This document shows, piece after piece, positions 16,047 to 25,113 of a stretch of DNA of 63,948 bases. Source of the DNA: Actinokineospora spheciospongiae. GTDB lineage: Bacteria; Actinomycetota; Actinomycetes; Mycobacteriales; Pseudonocardiaceae. The DNA lies in NCBI RefSeq assembly GCF_000564855.1, contig NZ_AYXG01000155.1:1-63948 (forward strand). The letters are read 5' to 3'. The first letter of the stretch is position 1. Each line of letters begins with the position of its first letter. The translations under genes were made by a program, and so were the position numbers. Below the pieces are notes generated by a model. It did not search any database, was not told the origin of the DNA, and saw nothing but the letters and a program-made list of their open reading frames with translations.

Positions 16047-17474
16047 GTGGGGTGGGTGGATGACGACCAGGCGCCCGACCCCCGGCGGTGGCGCGCGCTC
16101 GCGGTGACGCAGGCGGCGGGGTTCATGAGCCTGCTGGACGTGAGCATCGTGAACGTGGCGCTGCCGTCCATCCAGGCCGACCTGGGGGCCTCGCCCTCCG
16201 CCGTGCAGTGGGTCGTCTCCGGGTACGCGCTGACCTTCGGGCTGTCGCTCGTCGCGGGTGGGCGGCTCGGGGACGCGCTGGGGCGCAGGCGGATGTTCCT
16301 CATCGCCCTCACCGGGTTCGTGCTCACCAGCGCGTTGGCCGGGGCGGCGCCGAGCCTGGGGTGGTTGGTCGCGGCCCGGTTGCTCCAGGGGTTCACCGGT
16401 GGGCTGCTGACCCCGCAGAACTCCGGGTTGATCCAGGACCTGTTCCACGGTGCCGAGCGCGGTCGGGCGTTCGGGATCTTCGGTGCCACGGTGGGGATCT
16501 CGACGGCCGTGGGGCCGATCGCGGGTGGGGTGATCCTCGCCTTGTTCGGTGACCCCGGTGGCTGGCGGTGGGTGTTCTACGTGAACCTGCCGATCGGGGT
16601 GGTGGCGCTGGTGCTCGCGGCGCGGTTGCTGCCGAAGGTGCGCGGGCGGCACCGGCCCGACATCGACGTGGTCGGCGCCGGGCTGCTCGGGTTGGCCGTG
16701 CTCGCGCTGCTGTTCCCGTTGGTGGAGGCGGACGAGTTCGCCTCGCTGTGGTGGTTGTTCCCCGTGGCCTTCGTGGTGGGGTACGGGTTCGTGCGGTGGG
16801 AGCACCGGGTGGTGCGGCGGGACCGGGCGCCGCTGATGGACACCCGGCTGTTCACCGAGACCCCCGGCTACGTCTCGGGGTTGGGGCTGGGGTTGGCGTA
16901 CTTCTGCGGGTTCACCGGCATCTGGCTGGTGTTCGCGCTCTACTTCCAGACCGGGCTCGGCTTCACGCCGTTGCAGTCCGGTCTCGCCGTGACGCCGTTC
17001 GCGCTCGGGTCGGCGGTGTCCTCAGCCGTGGCCGGGCGGTTGGTGGAGAGGTTCGGGCGACTGCTGAGCGTCGTCGGGTTGTGCCTGGTGGCGGCGGGGT
17101 TGGGGGCGGTCGCGCTGATCACGTTGGTGGTGGGCGGGTCTGCCGTGGTGTGGTGGATGATCGTGCCGATGCTCGTCGCCGGGGTCGGGGGTGGGGCGGT
17201 GATCTCGCCGAACACCACGCTCACCCTGGCCGAGGTGCCCAACCGGATGGCGGGGGTGGCGGGCGGGCTGTTGCAGACCGGCCAGCGGATCGGCACCGCC
17301 GTCGGAACTGCTGTGCTCAGCACCGTCTTCCACGTCGTGCTCGGCGCCACCGGCAGCTTCGCGCACGCCGCCGCCACCGCGCTGGGCTGCGCGGTGGCCT
17401 TCATCGCCCTCGCGCTCGTCGTCGCCGTGCTCGACCGGCGGCGGGCGGACCGGCGGACGGCGGTTGGGGTTTAG
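16047..17474 (+). CDS. MFS drug exporter, DHA2 (14-helix) type
   Basis: 475 residues with the EmrB/QacA pattern: LDVSIVNVALPSIQADLGAS in helix 1 (motif D1), GRLGDALGRRRMF (motif A) and GPIAGGVILALFG (motif C of antiporters). About 14 hydrophobic stretches can be counted. Acts as a proton-driven exporter of small hydrophobic compounds. GTG 16047 is preceded by GGGGGAG at seven bases; GTG 16056 is an alternative. No regulator lies next to it. Confidence 0.88.
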   Translation: MGWVDDDQAPDPRRWRALAVTQAAGFMSLLDVSIVNVALPSIQADLGASPSAVQWVVSGYALTFGLSLVAGGRLGDALGRRRMFLIALTGFVLTSALAGAAPSLGWLVAARLLQGFTGGLLTPQNSGLIQDLFHGAERGRAFGIFGATVGISTAVGPIAGGVILALFGDPGGWRWVFYVNLPIGVVALVLAARLLPKVRGRHRPDIDVVGAGLLGLAVLALLFPLVEADEFASLWWLFPVAFVVGYGFVRWEHRVVRRDRAPLMDTRLFTETPGYVSGLGLGLAYFCGFTGIWLVFALYFQTGLGFTPLQSGLAVTPFALGSAVSSAVAGRLVERFGRLLSVVGLCLVAAGLGAVALITLVVGGSAVVWWMIVPMLVAGVGGGAVISPNTTLTLAEVPNRMAGVAGGLLQTGQRIGTAVGTAVLSTVFHVVLGATGSFAHAAATALGCAVAFIALALVVAVLDRRRADRRTAVGV

Positions 17475-17535
17475 CTTCCGGAACATAGGGGTGCCCGGTT
17501 GGAAAATAGCCGGCCGAACCCCTGGGCGGGTCCGC

Positions 17536-17554
17536 GGGAGCGCATTACGCTCCC
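17536..17554 (+). promoter_or_regulatory. 7-bp hairpin around a -10-like TACGCT
   Basis: GGGAGCG and CGCTCCC pair around the 5-base loop CATTA. The hairpin sits 62 bases after the MFS stop and could end that transcript. TACGCT within it could equally be a -10 box for the secreted peptidase gene. The rest of 17475-17702 shows only the ribosome site GGAAGGA. Confidence 0.35.
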
Positions 17555-17702
17555 GTCCTGGGAGCGACGCACCGGCTGACCCGGACCCCGCGTGAACCAC
17601 CGGGCCGTCGGCGGCCCGCTCTCCTGTCCTCGTCGCAGGCCCCCACCCCCAGCCCGGCGCCCCCGGGCCGGTGGCGGCTGCCACCGGAAGGAACCCGTCC
17701 CC

Positions 17703-18239
17703 ATGCGCACTGCCCTGCTCCGCCTCGCCACGGTCGCCGCCTCCGCGGTCGCCGCGCTCGCCCTCGGCACCGGCTTCGCCTCGGCCACCGGCGGCGAGCA
17801 CGACCCGGTGTCCACCCCGGCCGACGCCCCGATCTCCATCCAGGTCACCAAGCTCAGCCAGAGCGACGCCGCCGCGCGGTTCCGCTCCTCGGGCATCACC
17901 TGGTCCTCCAGCGGCGGTTGCACCAACCGGCAGAACTCCACCTGCACGTCGTTCGAGCAGATCAACCTCACCACTGTGCAGGGCGGCCAGACGTTCAAGA
18001 GCGCCAGCGGCTGCGCGGTCAACATCACCGGCGGCACCGAGGTCGGCCACGCCAGCGGCACCTACAGCCACTACAACGGCTACAAGATCGACATCAGCCT
18101 CAGCTCCTGCGTCACCGGCTACATCCAGCGCAACTTCACCGCCATCGGCGGCAACCAGTGGCGCTCCGGCAGCGGCAACATCTACTACCTGGAGAGCAAC
18201 CACTGGGACATCACCTACTACAACTGCGGCGGTTGCTGA
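17703..18239 (+). CDS. small secreted M15/VanX-like metallopeptidase
   Basis: 178 residues. A signal peptide (LLRLATVAASAVAALALGTGFASA) leads a short mature domain with six or more cysteines. Metal-site signatures are visible: S-H123-YNG-YKI-D130 follows the LAS/M15 pattern SxHxxGxAxD, and E164-SN-H167 follows ExxH. The predicted Zn ligands are H123, D130 and H167, with E164 catalytic. Known relatives cut D-Ala or other cell-wall peptide bonds outside the cell. The Ala of the motif is Lys here. The ribosome site GGAAGGA precedes the ATG. Family placement is mine from motifs. Confidence 0.6.
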   Translation: MRTALLRLATVAASAVAALALGTGFASATGGEHDPVSTPADAPISIQVTKLSQSDAAARFRSSGITWSSSGGCTNRQNSTCTSFEQINLTTVQGGQTFKSASGCAVNITGGTEVGHASGTYSHYNGYKIDISLSSCVTGYIQRNFTAIGGNQWRSGSGNIYYLESNHWDITYYNCGGC

Positions 18240-18351
18240 CCCGCCCGACCGCCCGCCACCGGCCGTGCACCCCGTCCCGGGTGTGCGGCCGGTCGCATCT
18301 CTGGGTAGCCGATCGTCGCTGTCCGTGGCGGCAGGAGTACGTTCCCCGGGC

Positions 18352-19647
18352 ATGACCGTTGCGGCAGTGCAGTCCGGGCAGGCGGGGTCGGCGGGTTCGT
18401 CGGTCTTCGACGAGGTGGAGTCGCGGGTCCGGCTGTACTGCCGCAAGTTCCCCGCCGTGTTCACCTCGGCGCGCGGCAGCACCCTCGTCGCCGAGGACGG
18501 CCGCGAGTTCCTGGACTTCTTCTGCGGCGCCGGTGCGCTCAACTACGGCCACAACGACCCGAGGATGGTCGCCCGGCTCGTCGAATACCTGCACTCCGGT
18601 GGCCCGCTGCACGGCCTCGACCTGCACACCACCGCCAAGCGGCACTTCCTGCGGCGGCTGCGCGACGTGGTGCTGGCCCCGCGCGGCCTCGACCACCGGG
18701 TCCAGTTCTGCGGCCCCACCGGCACCGACGCCGTCGAGGCCGCGCTCAAGGTCACCCGCAAGGCCACCGGCCGCCGCCAGGTCGTGGCCTTCACCGGCGC
18801 CTTCCACGGCATGTCGCACGGCTCGCTGTCGGTCACCGGCTCCCGCGCCGCCCGCGGCGGGCACCACCTCGGCGGCGACGTGCTGTTCCTGCCCTACGAG
18901 GACGGCCCCACCGGCCGCTTCGACTCCCTGGCCGTGCTCGCGCACCTGATCGACGACCCCAGCGGCGGCGCGGGCCCGCCCGCCGCGGTGCTGGTCGAGT
19001 CGCTGCAGATGGACGGCGGGGTCTACCCGGCGTCGGCGGGCTGGCTGCGCGCGCTGCGGGAGCTGACCGCGGCCAGGGGCGTGCCGCTGGTGTGCGACGA
19101 GATCCAGGCGGGCTGCGGGCGCACCGGCCGGTTCTTCGGCTTCGAGCACGCCGGGATCGTGCCGGACGCGATCACCCTGTCGAAGTCGCTGGGCGGCGCG
19201 GGCCTGCCCATCTCGGTGCTGCTGCTGCGCCCGGAGTTGGACGTATGGGAGCCCGGCGAGCACACCGGCACCTTCCGCGGCAACCAGTTGGCCTTCGTGG
19301 CCGGGGCCGCCGCGCTCGACCTGTGGGAGGACCCGGCCTTCCTGGCCCGCCTGGCCCTGCACGGCGACCGGATGGCCCGCTTCGCCGCCGACGTGCGGGC
19401 CCTCGGCCTGCCCACCCGCGCCCGCGGCATGGTCGTCGGCGTCGACACCCCGACCCTCGAGGCCGCCGAGCGCGTCCAGCGCGACTGCTACGACCGCGGC
19501 CTGATCCTGGAGACCTGCGGCCGCCGCGACAGCGTGCTCAAGGTGACCCCGCCGCTCACCATCACCCGCGCCGACCTCGACCGCGGCCTGGGCGTCCTGC
19601 ACGCGGCGATCCACCGCGAGATCACCCCGGGCCGGGAGCAGGGCTGA
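18352..19647 (+). CDS. class III aminotransferase, diaminobutyrate--2-oxoglutarate type
   Basis: 431 residues. EctB/Dat-type markers are QFCGPTGTDAVEAALKVTRKATGR (PLP phosphate loop), AFHGMSHGSLS, VCDEIQAGCGRTG, TLSKSLGGAGLP (PLP lysine) and HTGTFRGNQLA. The family makes L-2,4-diaminobutyrate from aspartate semialdehyde for ectoine, siderophores or peptide antibiotics. No ectA, ectC, decarboxylase or NRPS gene lies in this window, so the destination of any diaminobutyrate is unknown. AGGAG is 14 bases before the ATG. Confidence 0.85.
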   Translation: MTVAAVQSGQAGSAGSSVFDEVESRVRLYCRKFPAVFTSARGSTLVAEDGREFLDFFCGAGALNYGHNDPRMVARLVEYLHSGGPLHGLDLHTTAKRHFLRRLRDVVLAPRGLDHRVQFCGPTGTDAVEAALKVTRKATGRRQVVAFTGAFHGMSHGSLSVTGSRAARGGHHLGGDVLFLPYEDGPTGRFDSLAVLAHLIDDPSGGAGPPAAVLVESLQMDGGVYPASAGWLRALRELTAARGVPLVCDEIQAGCGRTGRFFGFEHAGIVPDAITLSKSLGGAGLPISVLLLRPELDVWEPGEHTGTFRGNQLAFVAGAAALDLWEDPAFLARLALHGDRMARFAADVRALGLPTRARGMVVGVDTPTLEAAERVQRDCYDRGLILETCGRRDSVLKVTPPLTITRADLDRGLGVLHAAIHREITPGREQG

Positions 19648-19760
19648 CCGCTGCCCGTCCACCGCCGCAGAACAGGTGCCCGCAACGGGATCGCGGTCGA
19701 CGGTGGCGCTGCTGGACTTCTGGCTGGAGCACGTCGCCTCCGGCTGAGTAGCATGGCGCG

Positions 19761-20459
19761 ATGGGCCACCCCACGCTGCTGCTGTTGCACGGTCTCGGCG
19801 CCACCGCGGCCGTGTGGGACGGGGTCGTCGAGCGCTGGCCCGGGGAGGCGGTCGCGGTCGACCTGCCCGGGCACGGCGGCGCGGAACCCCTGCGCCGCTA
19901 CACCTTCGGCGCCCTCGCCGCCGGGGTCGAGGTGGACCCCACCCGCCGCTACGTCGCCGTCGGGCACTCGCTCGGCGGGGTGCTGGCGCTGACCCTGGCC
20001 AGCGGCTGGTTCGGGCTCGACGTCGAAGGCGTCGTGGGCGTCGGCATCAAGATCGAGTGGACCGACGACGACCTGGCCAAGGCCGCCGCGCTCGCCGCCC
20101 GCCCGCCCCGCGCGTTCGAGACCCGCGAGGAGGCGGAGTCCTGGGCGGTGAAGCTGGCCGGGCTGCCCGGCCCGGACGCGAACCCGCGATCGGTGGTCCA
20201 GGAGGGTGGCCGGTGGCGGGCGGCGTTCGACCCGCGGGCGTTCGCGGTCGGCGCCCCGGACGTGGTGGGGCTGCTGCGCGCGGCGCGCTGCCCGGTGGTG
20301 CTGGCGGCGGGGGAGCGCGACCCGATGTCCCCGGTGGACCACCTCGCCGCGCTCGTGGACGACCCGGTCACCCTGCCCGGCCTGGGCCACAACGCGCACG
20401 TCGAGGACCCGGACGCGGTGCTGGCGCTGGTGGACCGCCTCGACCTGGTCCGGTCGTGA
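19761..20459 (+). CDS. alpha/beta hydrolase
   Basis: A short (232 aa) single-domain alpha/beta hydrolase. It has the oxyanion segment LLHGLGATAAVW, the nucleophile in GHSLGG, the acid in AGERDPMSP and the base in LGHNAHVE. The lid is small. TAGCAT (19749-19754) ends six bases before the ATG, suggesting a leaderless transcript. The 113 bases between this gene and the aminotransferase hold nothing else clear. Substrate unknown. Confidence 0.85.
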   Translation: MGHPTLLLLHGLGATAAVWDGVVERWPGEAVAVDLPGHGGAEPLRRYTFGALAAGVEVDPTRRYVAVGHSLGGVLALTLASGWFGLDVEGVVGVGIKIEWTDDDLAKAAALAARPPRAFETREEAESWAVKLAGLPGPDANPRSVVQEGGRWRAAFDPRAFAVGAPDVVGLLRAARCPVVLAAGERDPMSPVDHLAALVDDPVTLPGLGHNAHVEDPDAVLALVDRLDLVRS

Positions 20460-20480
20460 GCCGGTCCACCAGCGCGCGGC

Positions 20481-20855
20481 TCAGCGGACGCCGAGCAGGT
20501 CCACCACGAAGATCAGCGTCTCGCCCGGCTTGATGACCCCGCCCGCGCCCCGGTCGCCGTAGCCCAGGTGCGGCGGGATGGTCAGCTTGCGGCGGCCGCC
20601 GACCTTCATGCCCTGCACGCCCCTGTCCCAGCCCGCGATGACGCGACCGGCGCCGAGCGGGAACCCGAAGGGCTCGCCGCGGTTCCAGGAGGCGTCGAAC
20701 TCCTCGCCGGAGGCGAACGTGACCCCGGCGTAGTGCACGCTGACGACCTGGCCCGCCTTCGCCTCGTCGCCGTCGCCGACCGTGATGTCCTCGATCACCA
20801 GGTCCGCGGGCGGCGGGCCGTCGGGGCGGTCGATCTCGGGCTTCTGCAGCGCCAT
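20481..20855 (-). CDS. FKBP-type peptidyl-prolyl cis-trans isomerase
   Basis: 124 residues, one FKBP domain: VSVHYAGVTFASGEEFDASW, FPLGAGRVIAGWDRGVQGMKVGGRRKLTIPPHLGYGDRGAG and GETLIFVVDLLGV. No signal peptide, so it acts in the cytoplasm as a folding catalyst. The ATG at 20855 is preceded by a GGAG site; reading further upstream gives low-quality sequence. Convergent with the hydrolase gene, 21 bases apart. Confidence 0.93.
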   Translation of the reverse strand: MALQKPEIDRPDGPPPADLVIEDITVGDGDEAKAGQVVSVHYAGVTFASGEEFDASWNRGEPFGFPLGAGRVIAGWDRGVQGMKVGGRRKLTIPPHLGYGDRGAGGVIKPGETLIFVVDLLGVR

Positions 20856-21258
20856 GCTCTGCTCCAATACCTCGTTGTGCTTGCCGCTGCATCCTCCCGC
20901 GCGCGCCACCGCGACGCGCGATGACCCCCGCCCGGGCCGGTGTGCCGACAGGACTCGTCGAACGGGAACGCCGCGGGCGGTAACACCGCCCCGCACCCGA
21001 GCGACGTAGGGGGTGCGGCCTTGCCACCCCCCGACGGCAGGGCCGCGCTTTCGTGTCCGCCCTCCTGCCGAACCCTGTTCGGCCGAGTGGCCCGGTCCGG
21101 GTGGACCTTTCCGACGCAGTTCGCTGATCGACACCGGAACGCCGCACCGAATTCACGCCACAGTGCGTTGTCGCGTGGCAGCCTTCACTCGATCGCGAAC
21201 ACTTAGTCACTTTGCGTCGACCCCGCTGGGTCGGCCGTCGGGGAAGGGACTCAAGCCC
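20856..21258. other. 403-base intergenic region
   Basis: Divergent space between the FKBP gene and the secreted endonuclease gene. It contains a C-rich/G-rich patch with weak self-pairing near 20985-21045. An AT-richer stretch just upstream of the nuclease (GAACACTTAGTCACTTTG, about 21198-21216) could be its promoter. I see no gene or known RNA in it. Confidence 0.4.
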
Positions 21259-22443
21259 GTGCGCCAACGCCGCTGGACCCTCTTATCCACGTTCTCGGCC
21301 CTCGTGGCCGTCCTCACCACAATGGTCGCGCTGCAGGCCCCTGCCGCAGGCGCCGCCACCCCGCTCACCGTCACCCAAGCCATCGCGCAGCAGGGCGGCG
21401 GCACCGCCACCGTCCGCGGCTACGTGGTCGGGCAGCCGACGGCCACCAACACCGTGGTCCGGTCGAACTACCCCTCGGACTACGCGCTGGCCATCGCCGA
21501 CACCGCGGCCGAGACCGGCACCACCCGGATGATCTACGTGCAGATCCCCACCGCCCACCGCTCCGGCTACGGGCTCAAGTCCAACCCCTCCCTGCTGGGC
21601 AAGCAGCTCGACGTCACCGGCACGCTGGGTGCCTACTTCTCGCACCCGGGCCTGACCTCGACCACCGCCTTCGCCACGGTCGGCGGCAGCACCCCGCCGT
21701 CGAGCACCACCACCCCACCGACCAGCGCGCCCGGCGGCGGCAGCGGTGACTACGACAGCACCTACTACGCGAGCGCCCTGGGCAAGACCGGCCCCGCCCT
21801 GGAATCGGCGCTGCACAACATCATCAGCACCGGCGTCACCAAGCTCAGCTACGACGCGGTGTGGGCGGCGCTGAAGAACACCGACCAGGACCCGAACAAC
21901 AGCGGCAACGTCATCCTGGTCTACTCCGGGCGCTCCCAGTCGAAGTCCACCAACGGCGGCGGCGTCAACGACTGGAACCGCGAGCACGTCTGGGCCAAGT
22001 CCCACGGCGACTTCGGCACCGCCACCGGCCCCGGCACCGACATCCACCACCTGCGCCCCGAGGACGTCTCGGTCAACTCCACCCGGGGCAACAAGGACTT
22101 CGACAACGGCGGTTCCCCCGTCGCCGAGGCCCCCGGCAGCTACACCGACGCCGACTCCTTCGAGCCCCGCAACGCGGTCAAGGGCGACGTCGCCCGGATG
22201 ATCCTCTACATGTCCGTCCGCTACGAGGGCGGCGACGGCTGGGCCGACCTGGAGGTCAACGAAAGCACCTCCAACAGCAGCAACCCGAACATCGGCAAGC
22301 TGTCGGTGCTCAAGCAGTGGAACGCCCAAGACCCGCCGGACGCCTTCGAGAAGCGGCGCAACCAGGTCATCTACGACACCTACCAGCACAACCGCAACCC
22401 GTTCATCGACCACCCCGAGTGGGTCACGTCGATCTGGGGCTGA
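21259..22443 (+). CDS. secreted endonuclease I family nuclease with N-terminal OB-like domain
   Basis: 394 residues from GTG 21259. A signal peptide (LLSTFSALVAVLTTMVALQAPAAGA) is followed by a DUF6359/OB-like domain (TVTQAIAQQGGGTATVRGYVVG, about 40-130) and a Ser/Thr/Pro-rich linker. The endonuclease I domain then shows the histidine-metal core NREHVWAKSHGDFG ... DIHHLRPEDVSVNSTRGN and the end NRNPFIDHPEWV. Family members are extracellular non-specific nucleases. GGAAGGGAC precedes the start. Monocistronic. Confidence 0.9.
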   Translation: MRQRRWTLLSTFSALVAVLTTMVALQAPAAGAATPLTVTQAIAQQGGGTATVRGYVVGQPTATNTVVRSNYPSDYALAIADTAAETGTTRMIYVQIPTAHRSGYGLKSNPSLLGKQLDVTGTLGAYFSHPGLTSTTAFATVGGSTPPSSTTTPPTSAPGGGSGDYDSTYYASALGKTGPALESALHNIISTGVTKLSYDAVWAALKNTDQDPNNSGNVILVYSGRSQSKSTNGGGVNDWNREHVWAKSHGDFGTATGPGTDIHHLRPEDVSVNSTRGNKDFDNGGSPVAEAPGSYTDADSFEPRNAVKGDVARMILYMSVRYEGGDGWADLEVNESTSNSSNPNIGKLSVLKQWNAQDPPDAFEKRRNQVIYDTYQHNRNPFIDHPEWVTSIWG

Positions 22444-22468
22444 TCCCCACCCCGGTCGCGGCGGGCGC

Positions 22469-22819
22469 TCAGCCCTCCAGCGCGAGCGCCTGCCGCAGCC
22501 ACCCCGCGAACACCGCGGGATCGATGTCCGATGCGGACCGCAGTCGCACCTGCGCCATCCGGTTCGACATCGCCTCCAACCGCCCCGAAGCGTCCTCGAC
22601 GTCTTGCCCCCGCCACAGGGCGAACGCCACGTGCGAGCCGTGGGCCTTCACGAAGCACACGCGCGCCTTGCCCACGCTCCAGGTCGGCGCACCGTGGAAC
22701 AGCCCCTCGGTGGCCTCCGGCAGCGCACCGGACAACACCGGCCGCATCCCCTCCACGATCTCCCGCAGCGGCTCGGCGAGCGCGGCGGTGTACTCGTCCA
22801 CAGTGGCGAACTTCGGCAT
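22469..22819 (-). CDS. DUF1801 family protein
   Basis: 116 residues with the DUF1801 (YdhG-like) pattern: FATVDEYTAALAEPLREIVEGMRPVL, EATEGLFHGAPTWSVGKARVCFVKAHGSHVAFALWRG. AGGAG stands before ATG 22819. The fold is small and cytoplasmic; the biochemical role of the family is unknown. It faces the nuclease gene across a 25-base gap. Confidence 0.85.
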   Translation of the reverse strand: MPKFATVDEYTAALAEPLREIVEGMRPVLSGALPEATEGLFHGAPTWSVGKARVCFVKAHGSHVAFALWRGQDVEDASGRLEAMSNRMAQVRLRSASDIDPAVFAGWLRQALALEG

Positions 22820-22946
22820 GGCGGGCTCCTCTTCTCGGACTCTCACCCCTGCGTCGAACGGCCCGCCCCGAAATCGACACACCCTGAGAACTTTCTCCGG
22901 CAAGGTCGAACCACCCAGTTCGGCCACGACCTCCGCCACCGGGCCT

Positions 22947-22971
22947 GCGGTTTTCGGGTGGTCGGCGGCTG
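22947..22971 (+). repeat. partial copy of the 129-157 repeat
   Basis: GCGGTTTTCGGGTGGTCGG here matches GCGGTTTTCGGGGTGGTCGG at 129-148 apart from one missing G. The rest of the intergenic space 22820-23074 is G-rich, with tandem GGTTGGTCAGG phrases (about 23013-23035) and no gene. Confidence 0.4.
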
Positions 22972-23074
22972 GGCCGGAGGGGTTCGGGGTGGCAGACAGC
23001 CAGGGCGCGGTTGGTCAGGGCGGGGTTGGTCAGGCCCTGGGCTGGATGTGTTGGGGTTGCTCGTATCGCTGAGA

Positions 23075-24982
23075 TCAGGTGTTCGGGGTGACCGTGGCCC
23101 ACCACAGGTGGTCGCGGGCCCTGGTGGCGGCGACCAGCTTCCGCCGCTCGCCCAGGCGACCCCCCTCGTCGTCGCGGTCCGGGGGTTCGCCGGTGTTGAC
23201 CACCAGGACCGCCTGGAAGTCCAGGCCCTTGGCCCGCAGCACGGTCCCCACCTTCACCGTGCCGTCCGGTTCGCCGGTGTAGCGCTCCAGCGGGGTGACC
23301 GCGACGCCCGCCTTCTCCAGGACCGCGCGGCACCGGGCCACCGCCCCCCGGCCGAAAGCGATCACGGCGATGCGGTCCGGGTCCACCCGCAGCGCCCGCA
23401 CCGCGCCCACGAGCGCCGCGGGCAGTTCCGCGTCCGTGCCGCGCCAGGTGGTGACCGTCCCACCCGGGGAGTGGGCGGCCTCGGCGTCGCGGAGGGCCAC
23501 GCCCGCGCCGCCGTCGAGGTCGTCGATGGTGTCGGTCGCCTCGATGCGGCGGGCGAAGTCGAGGATCTCCGTGCGGTTGCGGTAGTTCACGCGCAGCACC
23601 TCACCGCGACCGAGGATGGGGATGCCCGCCTCCGACAACCGCCAGCCACCGGGGTAGACCTGCTGCTGGCCGTCGCCGACCAGCAGGAGGCGATCGGGGC
23701 CGTCGCCCGCCAGGCGGTGCAGCAGGCGGAGACCGACCAGGGGGAGGTCCTGCACCTCGTCGACCACCACGGCGGCGTAGGGGCGCTCCGGTGGGCTGCG
23801 CCGGACCTCGCGGTCCGCCAGGGTGATCACGTCGGTGAAGTCGCAGGCACCCCGGCGGGCCAGTTCGTCGCGGTAGCGGTCGTGCAGGCGCCAGACCGCC
23901 TCGCGCTGCGACTCGGTCAGGCGGAGGCGGCGCCCGCGCCTGGGCACCGCCAGGTACTCCTCGAAGGTGCCCACCCCGCGCCCGCCGATCACCTGCGTCA
24001 GCTCGTCGCGCCAGTAGCCGGAGGTGGGCTCGACCGGTTCGAGGTGCACCCGCTCCCGCAGCCAAGCCTGGCCGAACGCCGCGTCGACCACCTTGCTCTG
24101 CAGCAGCACGGCGGTGCCCCTGGCGCGCAGGAACTCCACCGCCCAGGCATGCAGGTTGGTGAACTCAACTCGGCCGTCGAGTTCCGGTGCCAGGGTGCGG
24201 AAGGCGCGCGCGTGCACCTCCGGCAGGGTGCGCACGAACGTGGTGAACAGCAACGGCCCGCTGTGCCTGCGGGCGAGGTGGCGCAACCGGTGCAGCGCCA
24301 CCACGGTCTTCCCCGTCCCGGCGGGCCCACTGATCCGCGCCGGACCGCTGTAGCGGCGGGTCACCAACCTGCGCTGCGACGGGTGCAGGAACGTCAACCA
24401 ACTCTCGAACGGCCGGTCCCGCGCGGCATCCACCACGTCCGACACGACCGCGCCGCCGTCGATCAACTCCCCCTGCTCCGGTGCGGGCGGGACAGGCCCG
24501 ACGGACAACCGCCGGTAGGCCCGCAACCGCTTGGCCAACTCACCCGCCACCCGGTTCGCCGCAGCCGCACTGAGGTGCCTGGTCTCCCGGGTGGTGAGCG
24601 CGGCCAACCCGGTCTCGTTCACCGCCTGGTAGAGCCGGTCGTCCCGACTCCAGGTGGGCTCGGCCCCGGGCCGCACCCACACCACCCCGACCGCCGTCGA
24701 CGGGAACTCCCGCCCACCCGGCCCGCGCAGCCCGGCACAGTGCTCCTCGGCGTGGCGCACCAACGCCCGCCCGGTCCCGGCGTCCGGCGCCAGGTCGTCG
24801 ACTACCACGGCGCGCACCCCACCCCGGCTGACCTGGAACGCGTCCGGCTCACCCGCCGCCCGCCCCACCCGGACGAACAACCCACCCCCGGTCGCGGTGT
24901 GCTCCAGCAGCGCCGCCAACACCCGCCGCTGCCCGGCATCCAACCCGGGCACCCCGGCGACCAGCTCCACCGCACCCGGCAC
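23075..24982 (-). CDS. UvrD/Rep-like DNA helicase family ATPase
   Basis: 635 residues. An N-terminal domain of about 200 is followed by the superfamily I core: Walker A GPAGTGKTVVALHRL, motif Ia LLFTTFVRTL, motif II VVVDEVQDLP, motif III LLLVGDGQQQVYPGGW, and a C-terminal part with VNYRN, GTVLRAKGLDFQAVLV and AATRARDHLWW. The order fits UvrD-type helicases of the short actinobacterial branch rather than UvrD or PcrA proper. GTG 24982 is preceded by GGGGGGTG; TAGATT upstream may be its -10. Could act in repair or phage defence. Confidence 0.85.
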   Translation of the reverse strand: MPGAVELVAGVPGLDAGQRRVLAALLEHTATGGGLFVRVGRAAGEPDAFQVSRGGVRAVVVDDLAPDAGTGRALVRHAEEHCAGLRGPGGREFPSTAVGVVWVRPGAEPTWSRDDRLYQAVNETGLAALTTRETRHLSAAAANRVAGELAKRLRAYRRLSVGPVPPAPEQGELIDGGAVVSDVVDAARDRPFESWLTFLHPSQRRLVTRRYSGPARISGPAGTGKTVVALHRLRHLARRHSGPLLFTTFVRTLPEVHARAFRTLAPELDGRVEFTNLHAWAVEFLRARGTAVLLQSKVVDAAFGQAWLRERVHLEPVEPTSGYWRDELTQVIGGRGVGTFEEYLAVPRRGRRLRLTESQREAVWRLHDRYRDELARRGACDFTDVITLADREVRRSPPERPYAAVVVDEVQDLPLVGLRLLHRLAGDGPDRLLLVGDGQQQVYPGGWRLSEAGIPILGRGEVLRVNYRNRTEILDFARRIEATDTIDDLDGGAGVALRDAEAAHSPGGTVTTWRGTDAELPAALVGAVRALRVDPDRIAVIAFGRGAVARCRAVLEKAGVAVTPLERYTGEPDGTVKVGTVLRAKGLDFQAVLVVNTGEPPDRDDEGGRLGERRKLVAATRARDHLWWATVTPNT

Positions 24983-25113
24983 GCCGCACCCCCCGTCTGT
25001 GACCCTGGGTAACCAATCTAGCGCGTAATGGTCATCCGCAGCCCGCCCAATCCACATCAATGGGTGCAAAGCAGTTGGCGTGGCGTCTGGAAATGCGTGG
25101 TTACGCTCTCGAC

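Noticed and set aside
19648-19760. Gene remnant between the aminotransferase and hydrolase genes
   Set aside because: A short in-frame run (TVALLDFWLEHVASG) is visible but too short and unrecognised to call.
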